In this document: positions 15,172-23,334 of the stretch, one piece after another
Position numbering within the stretch: the first letter of the stretch is position 1
Layout of the letters: each line of letters begins with the position of its first letter
Origin: an uncultured Akkermansia sp.
GTDB lineage: Bacteria; Verrucomicrobiota; Verrucomicrobiia; Verrucomicrobiales; Akkermansiaceae
Assembly (NCBI GenBank): GCA_904501975.1
Contig: CAJGCZ010000025.1
Span: 1 to 35,265 of the forward strand
Direction: 5' to 3'
DNA length: 35,265 nucleotides
Notes under the pieces: model-generated
What the model saw: only the letters and a program-made list of their open reading frames with translations
Databases searched by the model: none
Told to the model about the DNA's origin: nothing
Translations under genes and position numbers: made by a program

Positions 15172-15921
15172 TTACGAATCTAAATTACGGTCTTTCAACA
15201 CCTTTTCCAAGGGCAGTAAACGCTGCAAAAGTTCATCACGTCCGGCAGCTTTCAAGGTGGGGACATCCACAGCTTCTGTAATATCAAAATGCCCGGAGCG
15301 AATGCGGCGCAGAGCTGTCAGGTGAGCACCGCAGCCGATGCGTTGACCGAGGTCGTGAGCATAGGTGCGCACATAAAAACCCTTACTGCAATGAACAGTA
15401 AAATCAACCTCAGCCGCATCCAAATCGATGCGGGTAATTTCGTAATCGAGCACCTGAACATGGCGTGCTTTGCGCTCCACCTCCTTACCCTTACGAGCGA
15501 GCTTGTAGCAGGGTACACCATTAATTTTTACAGCCGAGAACATGGGGGGCACTTGATCAAACGCACCATGAAAATGCTCAAAAGCCTCGCGGATTTTTTC
15601 TTCGGTCACCCCTTCTGTCGACTTCACCGCCACCACCTCACCATCGGCATCTTGGCTATTGGTTTCGATGCCCAGCTTCATGGTAGCCGTGTACACCTTA
15701 TCCTCGCACATGAGGAGGTCTTGCACCTTAGTGGCTTTACCAATCACCACAATAAGCATGCCTGTAGCCATAGGGTCCAGCGTGCCGCAGTGGCCCACCT
15801 TTTTGGTACCAAGAATGCGCCGGCACAGAGCCACGGCATTGTGCGAGGTAAAACCGGGATCTTTATCTACCAGCAGAACACCGCAGGGGGCATCTGTGGG
15901 GCAGGGCAGGGGAGTATTCAT
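15172..15921 (-). CDS. truB: tRNA pseudouridine(55) synthase TruB
   Basis: TruB converts U55 of the tRNA T-loop to pseudouridine. The N-terminal GVLLVDKDPGFTSHNAV and the catalytic block KVGHCGTLDPMATGMLIV, with Asp49 as nucleophile, are unmistakable. SKGFYVRTYAHDLG and CGAHLTALRRIRSGHF follow in the expected order. At 249 residues it is the shorter type without a C-terminal PUA domain. The start overlaps the nrnA-like stop by 4 nt (ATGA). Confidence 0.95.
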   Translation of the reverse strand: MNTPLPCPTDAPCGVLLVDKDPGFTSHNAVALCRRILGTKKVGHCGTLDPMATGMLIVVIGKATKVQDLLMCEDKVYTATMKLGIETNSQDADGEVVAVKSTEGVTEEKIREAFEHFHGAFDQVPPMFSAVKINGVPCYKLARKGKEVERKARHVQVLDYEITRIDLDAAEVDFTVHCSKGFYVRTYAHDLGQRIGCGAHLTALRRIRSGHFDITEAVDVPTLKAAGRDELLQRLLPLEKVLKDRNLDS

Positions 15922-16895
15922 GATAATTTATTCAGTTCGCGGCGGAGGGAATTGAGCACCTTCTCGCGGCATTCTTCTAAGGAGCCTGCCATGCGAATAC
16001 CGGAGGCCATAGCGTGCCCGCCACCGCCGTGCTCGCCGGCAATGGCACCTACATTAATAGCGGGCTCCTTGGAGCGCAGGGAAACGCGAATACGGCCATC
16101 TTCCAAATCTTCAAAAATAGCGCTAACCTTCACGCCCTTCCAGCAGCGGATGTAATCCACCAAATCCTTGCTATCTTCCATACCCACCCCCAGCTCGGCT
16201 TTTTTACCGGCGGGCAGAGAGTAGTGAGAGAGAGCGCCCTCGGCCTCAATCACCATGTTGTTGAGCACCTCCTTCTGCATGGCGTAAACCGTGAGGGGGC
16301 TCTCCATCCAAATGCGTTTGTTGATATCGCCTACATCCAGCCCGGTTTCCATCAAATCCGCAACAAGGCGCATTACCTCCGGCGTGGTGCTGCTAAACTG
16401 GAAGGAGCCTGTATCGGTGCTGATAGCGGCATACAGCGCCGCCGCCATGGGCTGAGTTAAGGTAACACCCAACTCGGCAATAATACCGGCAATCATGCAG
16501 CCGCAGGCCGCAGCGTTGCCCTCCACCACATTCAGGTGAGCATAGCGCAGATTGGAGGCATGGTGATCAATATTGACGGAGAAGGGCGCTTCTTGCAGGC
16601 GTTTCATGGCCTCGTCGCCTATGCGCTTGCTGTCCGCCGTATCCACGCAAATAAAGCAATCCGTTCCCTCCGGCAGGGCAGGGGGCACGGGGAGGATATC
16701 CTGAGAACCTTCCAAAAAGCTGAATCGGCTCGGCGCCGGGTCTTCATTCCACATTTGTACATTCTTGCCCAATGCTCGCAGTGCAAGCCCTAAGGCCAGT
16801 GTGGAGCCAATGGCATCGCCATCCGGGCGGAAGTGTGAGATGACCACAAAATTGTGGTGCCGGTGAATCGCTTGGCAAAGTTCCGTATATTTCAT
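15918..16895 (-). CDS. nrnA: DHH/DHHA1 phosphoesterase, NrnA-like (nanoRNase / pAp phosphatase)
   Basis: This 325-residue protein has the DHH-family metal motifs SHFRPDGDAIGS (His21, Asp25, Asp27), CVDTAD (Asp85) and NIDHHASN (Asp110, His111, His112). The C-terminal DHHA1 signature GEHGGGGHAMASG lies near residues 288-300. NrnA degrades RNA fragments of two to five nucleotides and dephosphorylates pAp in the cytoplasm. The order nrnA-truB-ribF is a common bacterial arrangement, although the rbfA/infB genes that often precede it are missing. Both ends overlap neighbouring genes by 4 nt. Confidence 0.9.
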   Translation of the reverse strand: MKYTELCQAIHRHHNFVVISHFRPDGDAIGSTLALGLALRALGKNVQMWNEDPAPSRFSFLEGSQDILPVPPALPEGTDCFICVDTADSKRIGDEAMKRLQEAPFSVNIDHHASNLRYAHLNVVEGNAAACGCMIAGIIAELGVTLTQPMAAALYAAISTDTGSFQFSSTTPEVMRLVADLMETGLDVGDINKRIWMESPLTVYAMQKEVLNNMVIEAEGALSHYSLPAGKKAELGVGMEDSKDLVDYIRCWKGVKVSAIFEDLEDGRIRVSLRSKEPAINVGAIAGEHGGGGHAMASGIRMAGSLEECREKVLNSLRRELNKLS

Positions 16896-17842
16896 GATGT
16901 AATACCTTCGTTATATTCTTCTTCGTAATCGTCCTCCGCAGCAGGCTTTTGCTCCGCTGCCGGTTGCAGGGAATCCCGCCGAGTCAGCACAGATTTTGCC
17001 ATAATGGCCGACAACACCAGCGCAAAGCCGCACCATTGCCCGGCTTTGATTACCTCTGCATAAAACAAAAATCCCATCAGAGCCGCCTCAATCGGGTCTA
17101 GGCATGATACAATACCGAACTCCAGCGAACTGAGCTTGCGCATGGCATACGCCACTAATCCCAGCACAGCCACCCCCTGGCAAAGACCAATACCCAGCAA
17201 CCACGGCCAGCCTGAGTCTAAATGCAGCCACGGATTGCTACTGAAAAACAAGGGCACCAGCAGCACTAAGGCCCCGGCGGCAGATTGCCAGAAGGTGCGC
17301 TGCAGCAGCGAGATATCCGCCTGCATAAAACGGTTGAGCACCACATACACCGAGTAAAATAACCCGCTGCACAAACCGTACAAAATACCCAGGGCATCAT
17401 TTTGCCCGCCGGTGGCCGGGCCTGCAAGCATAGAGACCAGCACAATACCCAATCCGGCCGTCAGAATCAGCAGGGCATCGCGCTTGGGTGGCAAATGGTG
17501 TTCCAGCAGGGCCTCCCATACGGCGGCAAACAAAGGACCCGTGGCCGCCAACAGTGCCGCAATACCCGCAGATGTCTCCTTAATGGCTAGAAAGTAAAAG
17601 AGAATACAAAGGCTGATACCAATGCCGGATACAAACGCTCTCCCGGAAAAGCAAATACTCCCCGTTTTGCGGAAAATAGCCCACAAGGCATATAGCCCAA
17701 TGCACAGCAGACCAATAGAGAAACGAGAGAACGAGCACAACTGAGCCGAGCACCCCGATTCGCGCACAAAAATGCACAACGTACCCATTAGCATTGATGC
17801 TAATGTAGCAGCCAAAAATGCACTGAGATATCCCTTATTCAT
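16892..17842 (-). CDS. EamA-family (drug/metabolite superfamily) transporter
   Basis: This 316-residue integral membrane protein has about ten hydrophobic helices in two repeated halves, as in EamA transporters. Both halves show family features: MGTLCIFVRESG and ETSAGIAALLAATGPLFAAV in the first, SLEFGIVSCLDPIEAALMGF in the second. The final cytoplasmic tail is acidic (EDDYEEEYNEG). The substrate cannot be predicted. It is the promoter-proximal gene of the operon and overlaps nrnA by 4 nt. Confidence 0.88.
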   Translation of the reverse strand: MNKGYLSAFLAATLASMLMGTLCIFVRESGCSAQLCSFSRFSIGLLCIGLYALWAIFRKTGSICFSGRAFVSGIGISLCILFYFLAIKETSAGIAALLAATGPLFAAVWEALLEHHLPPKRDALLILTAGLGIVLVSMLAGPATGGQNDALGILYGLCSGLFYSVYVVLNRFMQADISLLQRTFWQSAAGALVLLVPLFFSSNPWLHLDSGWPWLLGIGLCQGVAVLGLVAYAMRKLSSLEFGIVSCLDPIEAALMGFLFYAEVIKAGQWCGFALVLSAIMAKSVLTRRDSLQPAAEQKPAAEDDYEEEYNEGITS

Positions 17843-17868
17843 GCGCTTATACGCCTGCGAGTGCGCGC

Positions 17869-17897
17869 ATTATACCACCTGTTAATCTTTGTGGCAA
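17869..17897 (-). promoter_or_regulatory. Promoter of the EamA-nrnA-truB-ribF-DUF2156-YkgJ operon
   Basis: On the minus strand TTGCCA (17897-17892), exactly 17 nt and TATAAT (17874-17869) precede the operon. The expected leader to ATG 17842 is about 20 nt. Confidence 0.7.
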
Positions 17898-17989
17898 TCT
17901 TTTTAAGAATCTTTTGCCGCTATGCTCTATAAAATTACCTTGGCGTATACTCCACTTTCAATATTCAACATCCAATATCGTCGTTCTCA

Positions 17990-18050
17990 GCCGCCCTCGC
18001 CGGAGCTCCAAATTCCATTCACTGAGCTCACATCAATGCGCCCCACAAAT
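17990..18050. repeat. Degenerate REP-like arm with a conserved 25-nt tail
   Basis: The CCGCCCTCGCCGGAGCTC segment is a decayed form of the repeat end GCCCCTCGCCGGGGCTC seen near 21676-21692. It is followed at 18026-18050 by a 25-nt block that recurs at 21711-21735 with a single difference. This shows shared ancestry with the larger repeat there. Confidence 0.6.
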
Positions 18051-18060
18051 GTTACTCATA

Positions 18061-18097
18061 AACGGGGCGCGGTCAGATAATCTAACCGCGCCCCGTT
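18061..18097 (-). terminator. Strong hairpin after the acidic exported-protein gene
   Basis: AACGGGGCGCGGT and ACCGCGCCCCGTT form perfect 13-bp arms around an 11-nt loop, 26 nt past the stop codon at 18124. On the minus strand only a short TTTAT follows, so efficiency is uncertain. Confidence 0.6.
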
Positions 18098-18123
18098 CAG
18101 TAATTCTACAAGAGAAATAATGC

Positions 18124-19332
18124 TTAATTATCAAAAGCGTTTCTTAACTGCTCGCTGTTGTAGAAATCGTTCTCCAGCAGTCGATTAAACTCCTCTTTCA
18201 GTTTATTGAGAGAGATATTGCGCTCTTCCAGCTTTTCAATCACGTCCATTTGAGAGATTTGCGGAAATATAGGCTCTATGCTCTTCGCGTTATCAACCAA
18301 CTGCTTCACCATCGGGGCTGCAGAATCTGCACTAGCGGTGTCCTTTACACTGCAAAGAATCATGTGCATCGTTTCGCTGAAGTCTACATAAATCTCCACA
18401 GCCTCCTTCTTTTGCTCGGGGGTGTATTCCACCCACTCCTCAATCTGCGGCTGGTCAGCAGGTTGTACAATCTCCTCAATTTCGTCCTCATCCAGCACAG
18501 TGGCAGGTGCTTCATCTTCCTCTTCTACCACCACTTCCTCCGTATCTTCTTCCTCAATCGGCTCTTCTTCAGTATTCTGAGCATTATAGATTTCAGTTAC
18601 ATCAAACCACATTTGCAGTTCGTACGCCTTGCCCTCATACGGTGCCATAAACACAAATCGGGCGTAGATGGGGCCCTCCTCGGTGTACACCATCTTTTCA
18701 TCCAGCTTTTGAGCTCTGGGAATAGACTCCATGATGGTGGAAATATAGCTCAGGTTGACGGCATCATTGCCCATCTTCCAAGCTGTCTCCTCCGTTAATC
18801 CGGGACCCCCGGTTATGCCGTAAATTTTGCCCTCCACATCAGCCATCAATTGTTGGCCTATTTTGGCAATAATCTCCGGGGTGGTTTCTGCCTTCTCCAT
18901 TACATCTAAGGGAGTGCCGCCACAAGCTGCGGCTAAGGCTAATGAGCCATAAAAGCGTTTCTCTCTCAAGGCTGTCATGGCCTTGGCAAAACGCTCCTCC
19001 GATACGGAATGCGCGGCCAGAGCCTTATCAATTTTATCGGCAGGGATATAATCCAAAGCAAATATATATTCCCCAATCATTTGGCGGCGAGTATGAACCT
19101 TATCGGCCACGGCATCGGCAGAGGCGCGGTCTGTTACACTCTCCATAAGCACGCAAGAGGAGGCGACCGCACGGGCAAAATCATTCAAGGTAGCTTCCAT
19201 CATCTTTGCTTCGGCTGCATCAGCGGCAGCGTCTGCTGAGGGAGCAGCTACGGTTTCAGCATTCGCCAAAGTTTCTGTTTCTGCAAGGCAACTTCCTGCC
19301 AACAACACGGGTAATAGGTGCTTCAGTTTCAT
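18124..19332 (-). CDS. Exported acidic protein with a duplicated helical domain
   Basis: This 402-residue protein begins with a signal peptide (MKLKHLLPVLLAGSCLA); LAGSC is only a marginal lipobox. I recognise no family. Two helical segments appear duplicated: VTDRASADAVADKV (about 66-79) followed by IDKALAAHSVSEERFAKAM, and VKDTASADSAAPMV (about 329-342) followed by IEKLEERNISLNKLKEEF. They are joined through a central domain and a Glu-rich linker (roughly residues 255-290, including EEEDTEEVVVEEEDE). The protein is likely periplasmic or surface-exposed. A strong promoter and a terminator-like hairpin mark it as a single-gene unit. Confidence 0.75.
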   Translation of the reverse strand: MKLKHLLPVLLAGSCLAETETLANAETVAAPSADAAADAAEAKMMEATLNDFARAVASSCVLMESVTDRASADAVADKVHTRRQMIGEYIFALDYIPADKIDKALAAHSVSEERFAKAMTALREKRFYGSLALAAACGGTPLDVMEKAETTPEIIAKIGQQLMADVEGKIYGITGGPGLTEETAWKMGNDAVNLSYISTIMESIPRAQKLDEKMVYTEEGPIYARFVFMAPYEGKAYELQMWFDVTEIYNAQNTEEEPIEEEDTEEVVVEEEDEAPATVLDEDEIEEIVQPADQPQIEEWVEYTPEQKKEAVEIYVDFSETMHMILCSVKDTASADSAAPMVKQLVDNAKSIEPIFPQISQMDVIEKLEERNISLNKLKEEFNRLLENDFYNSEQLRNAFDN

Positions 19333-19340
19333 CGCCTTCT

Positions 19341-19369
19341 ACAGTAGCACATAACATTTCTCCTGGCAA
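19341..19369 (-). promoter_or_regulatory. Promoter of the acidic exported-protein gene
   Basis: On the minus strand TTGCCA (19369-19364), 17 nt and TACTGT (19346-19341) lie 8 nt before ATG 19332, another leaderless-type arrangement. AGAAGG just before the ATG might act as a weak ribosome binding site if the transcript starts earlier. Confidence 0.6.
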
Positions 19370-19417
19370 GTGTATAAAAGCAACATACAGATTTTTGTGG
19401 GATGGCAATGAAAAATA

Positions 19418-19447
19418 TTGATTTTCCCATGCCCTCTGAGGTAGAAT
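19418..19447 (+). promoter_or_regulatory. Probable promoter of the iron alcohol dehydrogenase gene
   Basis: TTGATT (19418-19423), 18 nt and TAGAAT (19442-19447) predict a leader of about 27 nt that is A- and pyrimidine-rich and lacks a Shine-Dalgarno before ATG 19481. Confidence 0.45.
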
Positions 19448-19480
19448 ACAGAACAGAAAAAAAACTTTATCCTTCCCACC

Positions 19481-20650
19481 ATGAACGGCACATTCACCTA
19501 CTCTAACCCGACGAAGCTGCATTTCGGTCCGAATTCGTTGGATAATTTAGCCACGGAACTGCAGAACTATGGTTCCTCTGTACTGCTGACCTACGGCAAG
19601 CAATCCATCAAAAAGAGTGGGCTTTACGATAAAATAATCTCCATTCTTCAGGCAGCGGGTAAAACCATCACGGAGGATCCCGGCGTGATGCCCAACCCCA
19701 CAGTAGAGAAGCTGGCAGAGGGTGTAGCCCGCGCTCGGGCCTGTAAGGCAGATCTTATCTTGGCCGTGGGCGGCGGCTCGGTGTGCGACTACGCCAAAGG
19801 CGTGGCCGTGGCCGCACACTGCCCGGAAGATGCTTGGGAAAAGTACTACGTGCGCATGGAGCCACTGAGTAATCCGGTTATCCCCGTAGGCTGCGTGCTC
19901 ACCATGGCGGGCACCGGCAGTGAAATGAATGGCGGCTCCGTTATCACTAATCATGCCACAAAGCGCAAAATAGGCCGTGTGTTTGATGACCGTGTTTACC
20001 CGCGATTCTCCATTCTGAACCCGGAGCTCACCCTCACGCTTCCACGCTATCAGATGGTGGCCGGCTGTTTCGACATCATGTCGCACATTCTTGAGCAGTA
20101 TCTCTCCGGCACCGATGATAATACGAGCGACTACATCGCCGAGGGGCTTATGCGCTCCCTCATCACCGCTTCCCGCGTTGCTGCCGCCAATCCGCAGGAT
20201 TACGAGGCTCGCAGCAATATCATGTGGACCGCTACCTGGGCGCTGAATACACTCATCTCTAAAGGTAAAACAACGGACTGGATGGTGCACATGATGGGCC
20301 AATCCGTTGGCGCCTACACCGATGCCACTCATGGCATGACCCTGGCCGCCGTCACACTGCCTTACTTCCGCCATATTCTCCCCTGCGGTTTACCTAAATT
20401 CAAGCGTTTTGCCGTTCATGTATGGGGTGTGTCTGCGGAAGGAAAGACGGACGAAGAGACAGCCTTGGCCGGGTTGGATGCCATGAAAGCGTGGATGCAG
20501 GAGATTGGCCTTGTGCTCTCCCTGCGCGAGCTGGGCACTACAGAAGAAATGCTGGATGGCATTGCCGAGGGCTCATTCCTTTTGCGCGGTGGCTACAAGC
20601 CTGAGCTCACCACCGCTGAAGTACGCGAAATTCTTGCAGAAAGCATGTAA
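19481..20650 (+). CDS. Iron-containing (group III) alcohol dehydrogenase, YqhD/BdhA type
   Basis: This 389-residue cytoplasmic NAD(P)H-dependent alcohol/aldehyde oxidoreductase has the nucleotide-binding AVGGGSVCDYAKGVA near residue 100. The metal ligands are Asp198, His202, His270 and His284 (CFDIMSHILEQYL, WMVHMMGQSVGAYTDATHG). The spacing is almost identical to E. coli YqhD (Asp194, His198, His267, His281). The likely role is reduction of aldehydes, in fermentation or detoxification. A flavodoxin-fold quinone reductase-like gene follows after 12 nt, and the pair may act together in electrophile or redox stress. Confidence 0.93.
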   Translation: MNGTFTYSNPTKLHFGPNSLDNLATELQNYGSSVLLTYGKQSIKKSGLYDKIISILQAAGKTITEDPGVMPNPTVEKLAEGVARARACKADLILAVGGGSVCDYAKGVAVAAHCPEDAWEKYYVRMEPLSNPVIPVGCVLTMAGTGSEMNGGSVITNHATKRKIGRVFDDRVYPRFSILNPELTLTLPRYQMVAGCFDIMSHILEQYLSGTDDNTSDYIAEGLMRSLITASRVAAANPQDYEARSNIMWTATWALNTLISKGKTTDWMVHMMGQSVGAYTDATHGMTLAAVTLPYFRHILPCGLPKFKRFAVHVWGVSAEGKTDEETALAGLDAMKAWMQEIGLVLSLRELGTTEEMLDGIAEGSFLLRGGYKPELTTAEVREILAESM

Positions 20651-20662
20651 CCAATATATTTT

Positions 20663-21193
20663 ATGAAAAACATACTCATTATATCCGGCCACACGGACAT
20701 GGACGACTCCGTGGCCAACAAGACAATCATGAGCATTCTGGAAGAAAAACTTCCGGAGTGTCGCACGGTGTATCTGGACCGCCTGTATACGCATAAGCCC
20801 ATTGATGTGGAGGCCGAGCAGCAGAACCTGATGTGGGCAGACGTCATCGTGTTGCAGTTCCCCGTGTTCTGGTTCTCTATGCCCTCTCTCATGCACCGTT
20901 GGATGGAGGAGGTATTCCTGCATGGCTTCTCACACGGCTCCACCGGTGATAAGCTGAAAGGCAAAACCTTGGTGCTTTCCTACACCACCGGGGCCCCGGC
21001 AGACTGCATGAATTGGGATGATTTCTTCCATTTCCTGCGCGGTGCTTGCCAATTCACCGGTATGAACTACGGCGGCACTGTGCACACAGGCTCTGTTTCC
21101 TACAACCTGCGGCAGGATTCTCAGCAGCTCGAGGCTATCTTGCAGAGTGCCACGGCTCATGCTGATAAACTCATCGCCCTGTTGCAAGCTTAA
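20663..21193 (+). CDS. NAD(P)H dehydrogenase (quinone)-like flavoprotein
   Basis: This 176-residue protein has the flavodoxin-like fold of the MdaB/KefF/NQO family. It starts with the beta strand KNILIISGHTDMDDS, which forms the FMN/FAD phosphate loop. It continues with WADVIVLQFPVFWFSMPSLM, the typical substrate/flavin block, and GKTLVLSYTTGAPADCMN. It probably reduces quinones or similar electrophiles with NAD(P)H in the cytoplasm. It lies 12 nt after the alcohol dehydrogenase and is followed by a terminator, so the two genes form one transcript. Confidence 0.88.
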   Translation: MKNILIISGHTDMDDSVANKTIMSILEEKLPECRTVYLDRLYTHKPIDVEAEQQNLMWADVIVLQFPVFWFSMPSLMHRWMEEVFLHGFSHGSTGDKLKGKTLVLSYTTGAPADCMNWDDFFHFLRGACQFTGMNYGGTVHTGSVSYNLRQDSQQLEAILQSATAHADKLIALLQA

Positions 21194-21212
21194 AACAGCA
21201 CGTTATCTTACC

Positions 21213-21254
21213 ACAAAACAGGCGGCCTGCCATGCAGCGGGTCGCCTGTTTTGT
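21213..21254. terminator. Bidirectional-looking terminator after the oxidoreductase operon
   Basis: ACAAAACAGGCG (21213-21224) and CGCCTGTTTTGT (21243-21254) form perfect 12-bp arms. The T-rich 3' arm supplies the U-tract, and the symmetrical A/T ends would serve either strand. Confidence 0.75.
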
Positions 21255-21381
21255 ACTCCTGCGCTCGCGGGTAATAACCGAAAAATTGAGCAAAATTTCT
21301 TATTTCGCTCTGTTTAAGTTTTTAGTTGATAAATGGGAGTTTGTAGAAGTACGAGTTACGAATTCCGAAGGACGAGTTTAC

Positions 21382-21748
21382 CGCGAGCGCAGCGAGCCGA
21401 ATTCGGAGCCCCGGTTGAGGGGCGATATAAAATAGACCGGGGTGGAGCCGCGTTAGCGGCGGAACCCCGGGTTAGACACCCATCAATTGGAACCCCGGAG
21501 GGGTGGCATAAAGGGTGGCATTATATTGCATATCTTTCATTATCAGTATTTTATCAATAAATAGCATAAATATTGAAGCCACGCATTATGCCACCCCTAA
21601 CGGGGTTCCAAGATATATTTTCCTCTTTCCCGGGGTTACGCTGCTGCGCAGCTCCACCCCGGGCTACCATATTCCGCCCCTCGCCGGGGCTCTTAAATTC
21701 CGTTCGCTACGCTCACATTAATGCGCCCCACAAATTGCTATTTGTGGG
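21382..21748. repeat. Two-armed REP/BIME-like element, copy A
   Basis: The core element runs 21406-21692 (287 bp) and is an overall inverted repeat of two GC-rich multi-hairpin arms. The left arm has GAGCCCCGG...GGGGC, then ACCGGGGTGGAGCCGCG/GCGGCGGAACCCCGG, then GGAACCCCGGAGGGGTGGCAT. The right arm is the same in reverse, from ATGCCACCCC to CGCCGGGGCTC. An AT-rich, non-conserved centre (about 21510-21585) separates them. Flanks carry a CGCGAGCGCAGCGAGC-type palindrome (21382-21405) and a hairpin CCCACAAAT/ATTTGTGGG (21727-21748). There is no open frame. From 21749 to 21997 I see only AT-rich spacer. Confidence 0.82.
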
Positions 21749-21997
21749 ACTATCAACTAAAAACTTTAACAAAACTTCTTATTTTAACACAAGGTATATA
21801 AAAAAGTCAAAAAATCTATAGATGCTATTGACAGAGAATGTATACTGATGGGTTTTGAAAAGTAAGCGTAATTATGCTGAATTGTGGCGGTGTAGCAAAT
21901 GTAAGTGATTGATTTAGCGTGGTTTGACTAGCAACATTTTTATGTAGGCTTAGCAGGGGTGTAAATGATTAAAATGGGAGAATATGGACTTTTTTTC

Positions 21998-22026
21998 TTG
22001 TTTTATGATACGGCGCTAGTTACAAT
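21998..22026 (+). promoter_or_regulatory. Promoter of the thioredoxin-like gene
   Basis: TTGTTT (21998-22003), exactly 17 nt and TACAAT (22021-22026) end 7 nt before ATG 22034. This predicts a leaderless mRNA and rules out the upstream in-frame starts at 21965, 21974 and 22025. Confidence 0.65.
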
Positions 22027-22033
22027 GCCATGC

Positions 22034-22978
22034 ATGATAAAACATTGGTTCATGGCAGCAGTAGCAGCGGTAGCCGCATGGGCACCTGCAGAAGCAGCAG
22101 AGTGGATGACGGATTTTGAAGCTGCAAAGGCCAAAGCCGCTCAGGAAAACAAGGCTGTTTTGGTGGATTTTACGGGGTCCGACTGGTGTCATTTTTGCAA
22201 TGTGCTGCGCCGGCGTGTGCTGGACACCCCGGCCTTTGAAGAATACGGGGCAGATAAGTTTGTTTACCTTGAGGTGGATTTACCGCGTACCATCCGGCTG
22301 CCGGAAAAGCTGTTGGCACAAAACAATGCCATGGTAAAACAATATGAGGTAGGCGGGTTTCCCACTGTGCTGTTGCTGGATGAGAAGGGGCATGCCTTGG
22401 GCGGATTCACCGGCGGGCTCACCCGCCTGCCGGATGTGGTAAAATCCTTGGAGCCGGCATGGCAGGTGCACTGCCTTCTTAAAGCGGCAGAGATCGAGCC
22501 CGCCCGCCGAGCCGAGCACCTGGCTGCGGCTTATGCGCTGTACCCGGATTCGCACCGCAAGCACAATGGGTGGTTGCAGCAGTTGTTGGAGGAGGCCGAC
22601 CCGCAGAACGAAAGCGGCTGGCACGCCACCCGCGCCGCCGAAAAACAAATGCAGCAGTTGCAGGTAGAATTGCAGGATTATGTGATGTCTCGCCACGCCG
22701 TTGTGGCGTGCTACGACCGCTATTTAGAGCAGGCTTTGCCCGGCAACAGGCCGCGTATATTAGCGCTCAAGAGCCGTTATCTCAATGGCGTGTCTGCCAT
22801 CATGCTGCGCCGTGCCCGGACGGTGGAAGATGTGCTCGCCTCTCGTGCCTTGCAATTGCAGGCTGCCGAATGTGTGGAGAACCCGACGGAGAGAGAAGAG
22901 TTAATACGCCGTATTCACGAGGCGTATGCTCACCCGGAATCTTTATTACCTAAAAAAGGCGATTATGTTCCCCGATAA
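22034..22978 (+). CDS. Exported thioredoxin-fold protein with helical C-terminal domain
   Basis: From ATG 22034 this is a 314-residue protein with a signal peptide (MIKHWFMAAVAAVAAWAPAEA). A thioredoxin-like domain covers about residues 24-145. Its active site is SDWCHFCNV (Cys52 and Cys55, a CxxC motif of thiol oxidoreductases), and the cis-proline loop is GGFPTVLLLD. The C-terminal half (about 150-314) is Ala/Arg-rich and helical, possibly TPR-like, and of no family I know. It probably reduces or rearranges disulfides in the periplasm. Its 3' end overlaps the start of a ribbon-helix-helix gene by 14 nt, so the two are translated together. Confidence 0.85.
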   Translation: MIKHWFMAAVAAVAAWAPAEAAEWMTDFEAAKAKAAQENKAVLVDFTGSDWCHFCNVLRRRVLDTPAFEEYGADKFVYLEVDLPRTIRLPEKLLAQNNAMVKQYEVGGFPTVLLLDEKGHALGGFTGGLTRLPDVVKSLEPAWQVHCLLKAAEIEPARRAEHLAAAYALYPDSHRKHNGWLQQLLEEADPQNESGWHATRAAEKQMQQLQVELQDYVMSRHAVVACYDRYLEQALPGNRPRILALKSRYLNGVSAIMLRRARTVEDVLASRALQLQAAECVENPTEREELIRRIHEAYAHPESLLPKKGDYVPR

Positions 22979-23243
22979 TGCTGCTGACGAGGGGGCCGAA
23001 CCCGCTTCCGCAAAGATGAAGAGCTATCCCTTGCTGATTCACATGCCTGCACAGTTGATGCAGGATGTGGATGAACTTTGCGAACAGAACAACATGAACC
23101 GCTCGGAGTTCATTAAAATTGCTCTCAACTTGTATTTGGAGAAGTTTGAGGGGCAATATCTTGCCAATCTTTCAGCTTCTGCCGCTTCGGACGATGAGGA
23201 GCCGGGACTCCTTGCCGCTGCTGAAGACGAGTGGATTTTGTAG
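22965..23243 (+). CDS. Small ribbon-helix-helix-like DNA-binding protein
   Basis: This 92-residue protein has the central stretch YPLLIHMPAQLMQDVDELCE, then NNMNRSEFIKIALNLYLEKF. This fits the beta-strand/helix/helix pattern of CopG/Arc-type repressors, with the NRSEFI turn typical of the family. The N- and C-termini are acidic and probably disordered. I chose ATG 22965, inside the last codons of the thioredoxin-like gene; the upstream ATG at 22926 only adds residues unlike the fold. No toxin-like partner follows, so this is more likely a regulator than an antitoxin, but its target is unknown. Confidence 0.72.
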   Translation: MFPDNAADEGAEPASAKMKSYPLLIHMPAQLMQDVDELCEQNNMNRSEFIKIALNLYLEKFEGQYLANLSASAASDDEEPGLLAAAEDEWIL

Positions 23244-23323
23244 GTAACAGAACATCCTATAAATAACTTTTTTGTAAAAAAGTCTTGCATTTTGGGTGGA
23301 TATATGGCATATATCTGCAAGTT

Positions 23324-23329
23324 TACACT
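23324..23329 (+). promoter_or_regulatory. Possible -10 box of carB
   Basis: TACACT ends 5 nt before ATG 23335, the same close spacing seen at other genes here, but no good -35 is visible. An extra upstream stretch of weak frame (23296-23334) is therefore not coding. Confidence 0.3.
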
Positions 23330-23334
23330 GTACC

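Noticed and set aside
22965..23243. Antitoxin of a toxin-antitoxin pair
   Set aside because: No small toxin-like gene lies next to it; the partner is an exported thioredoxin-fold protein and the next gene is carB.
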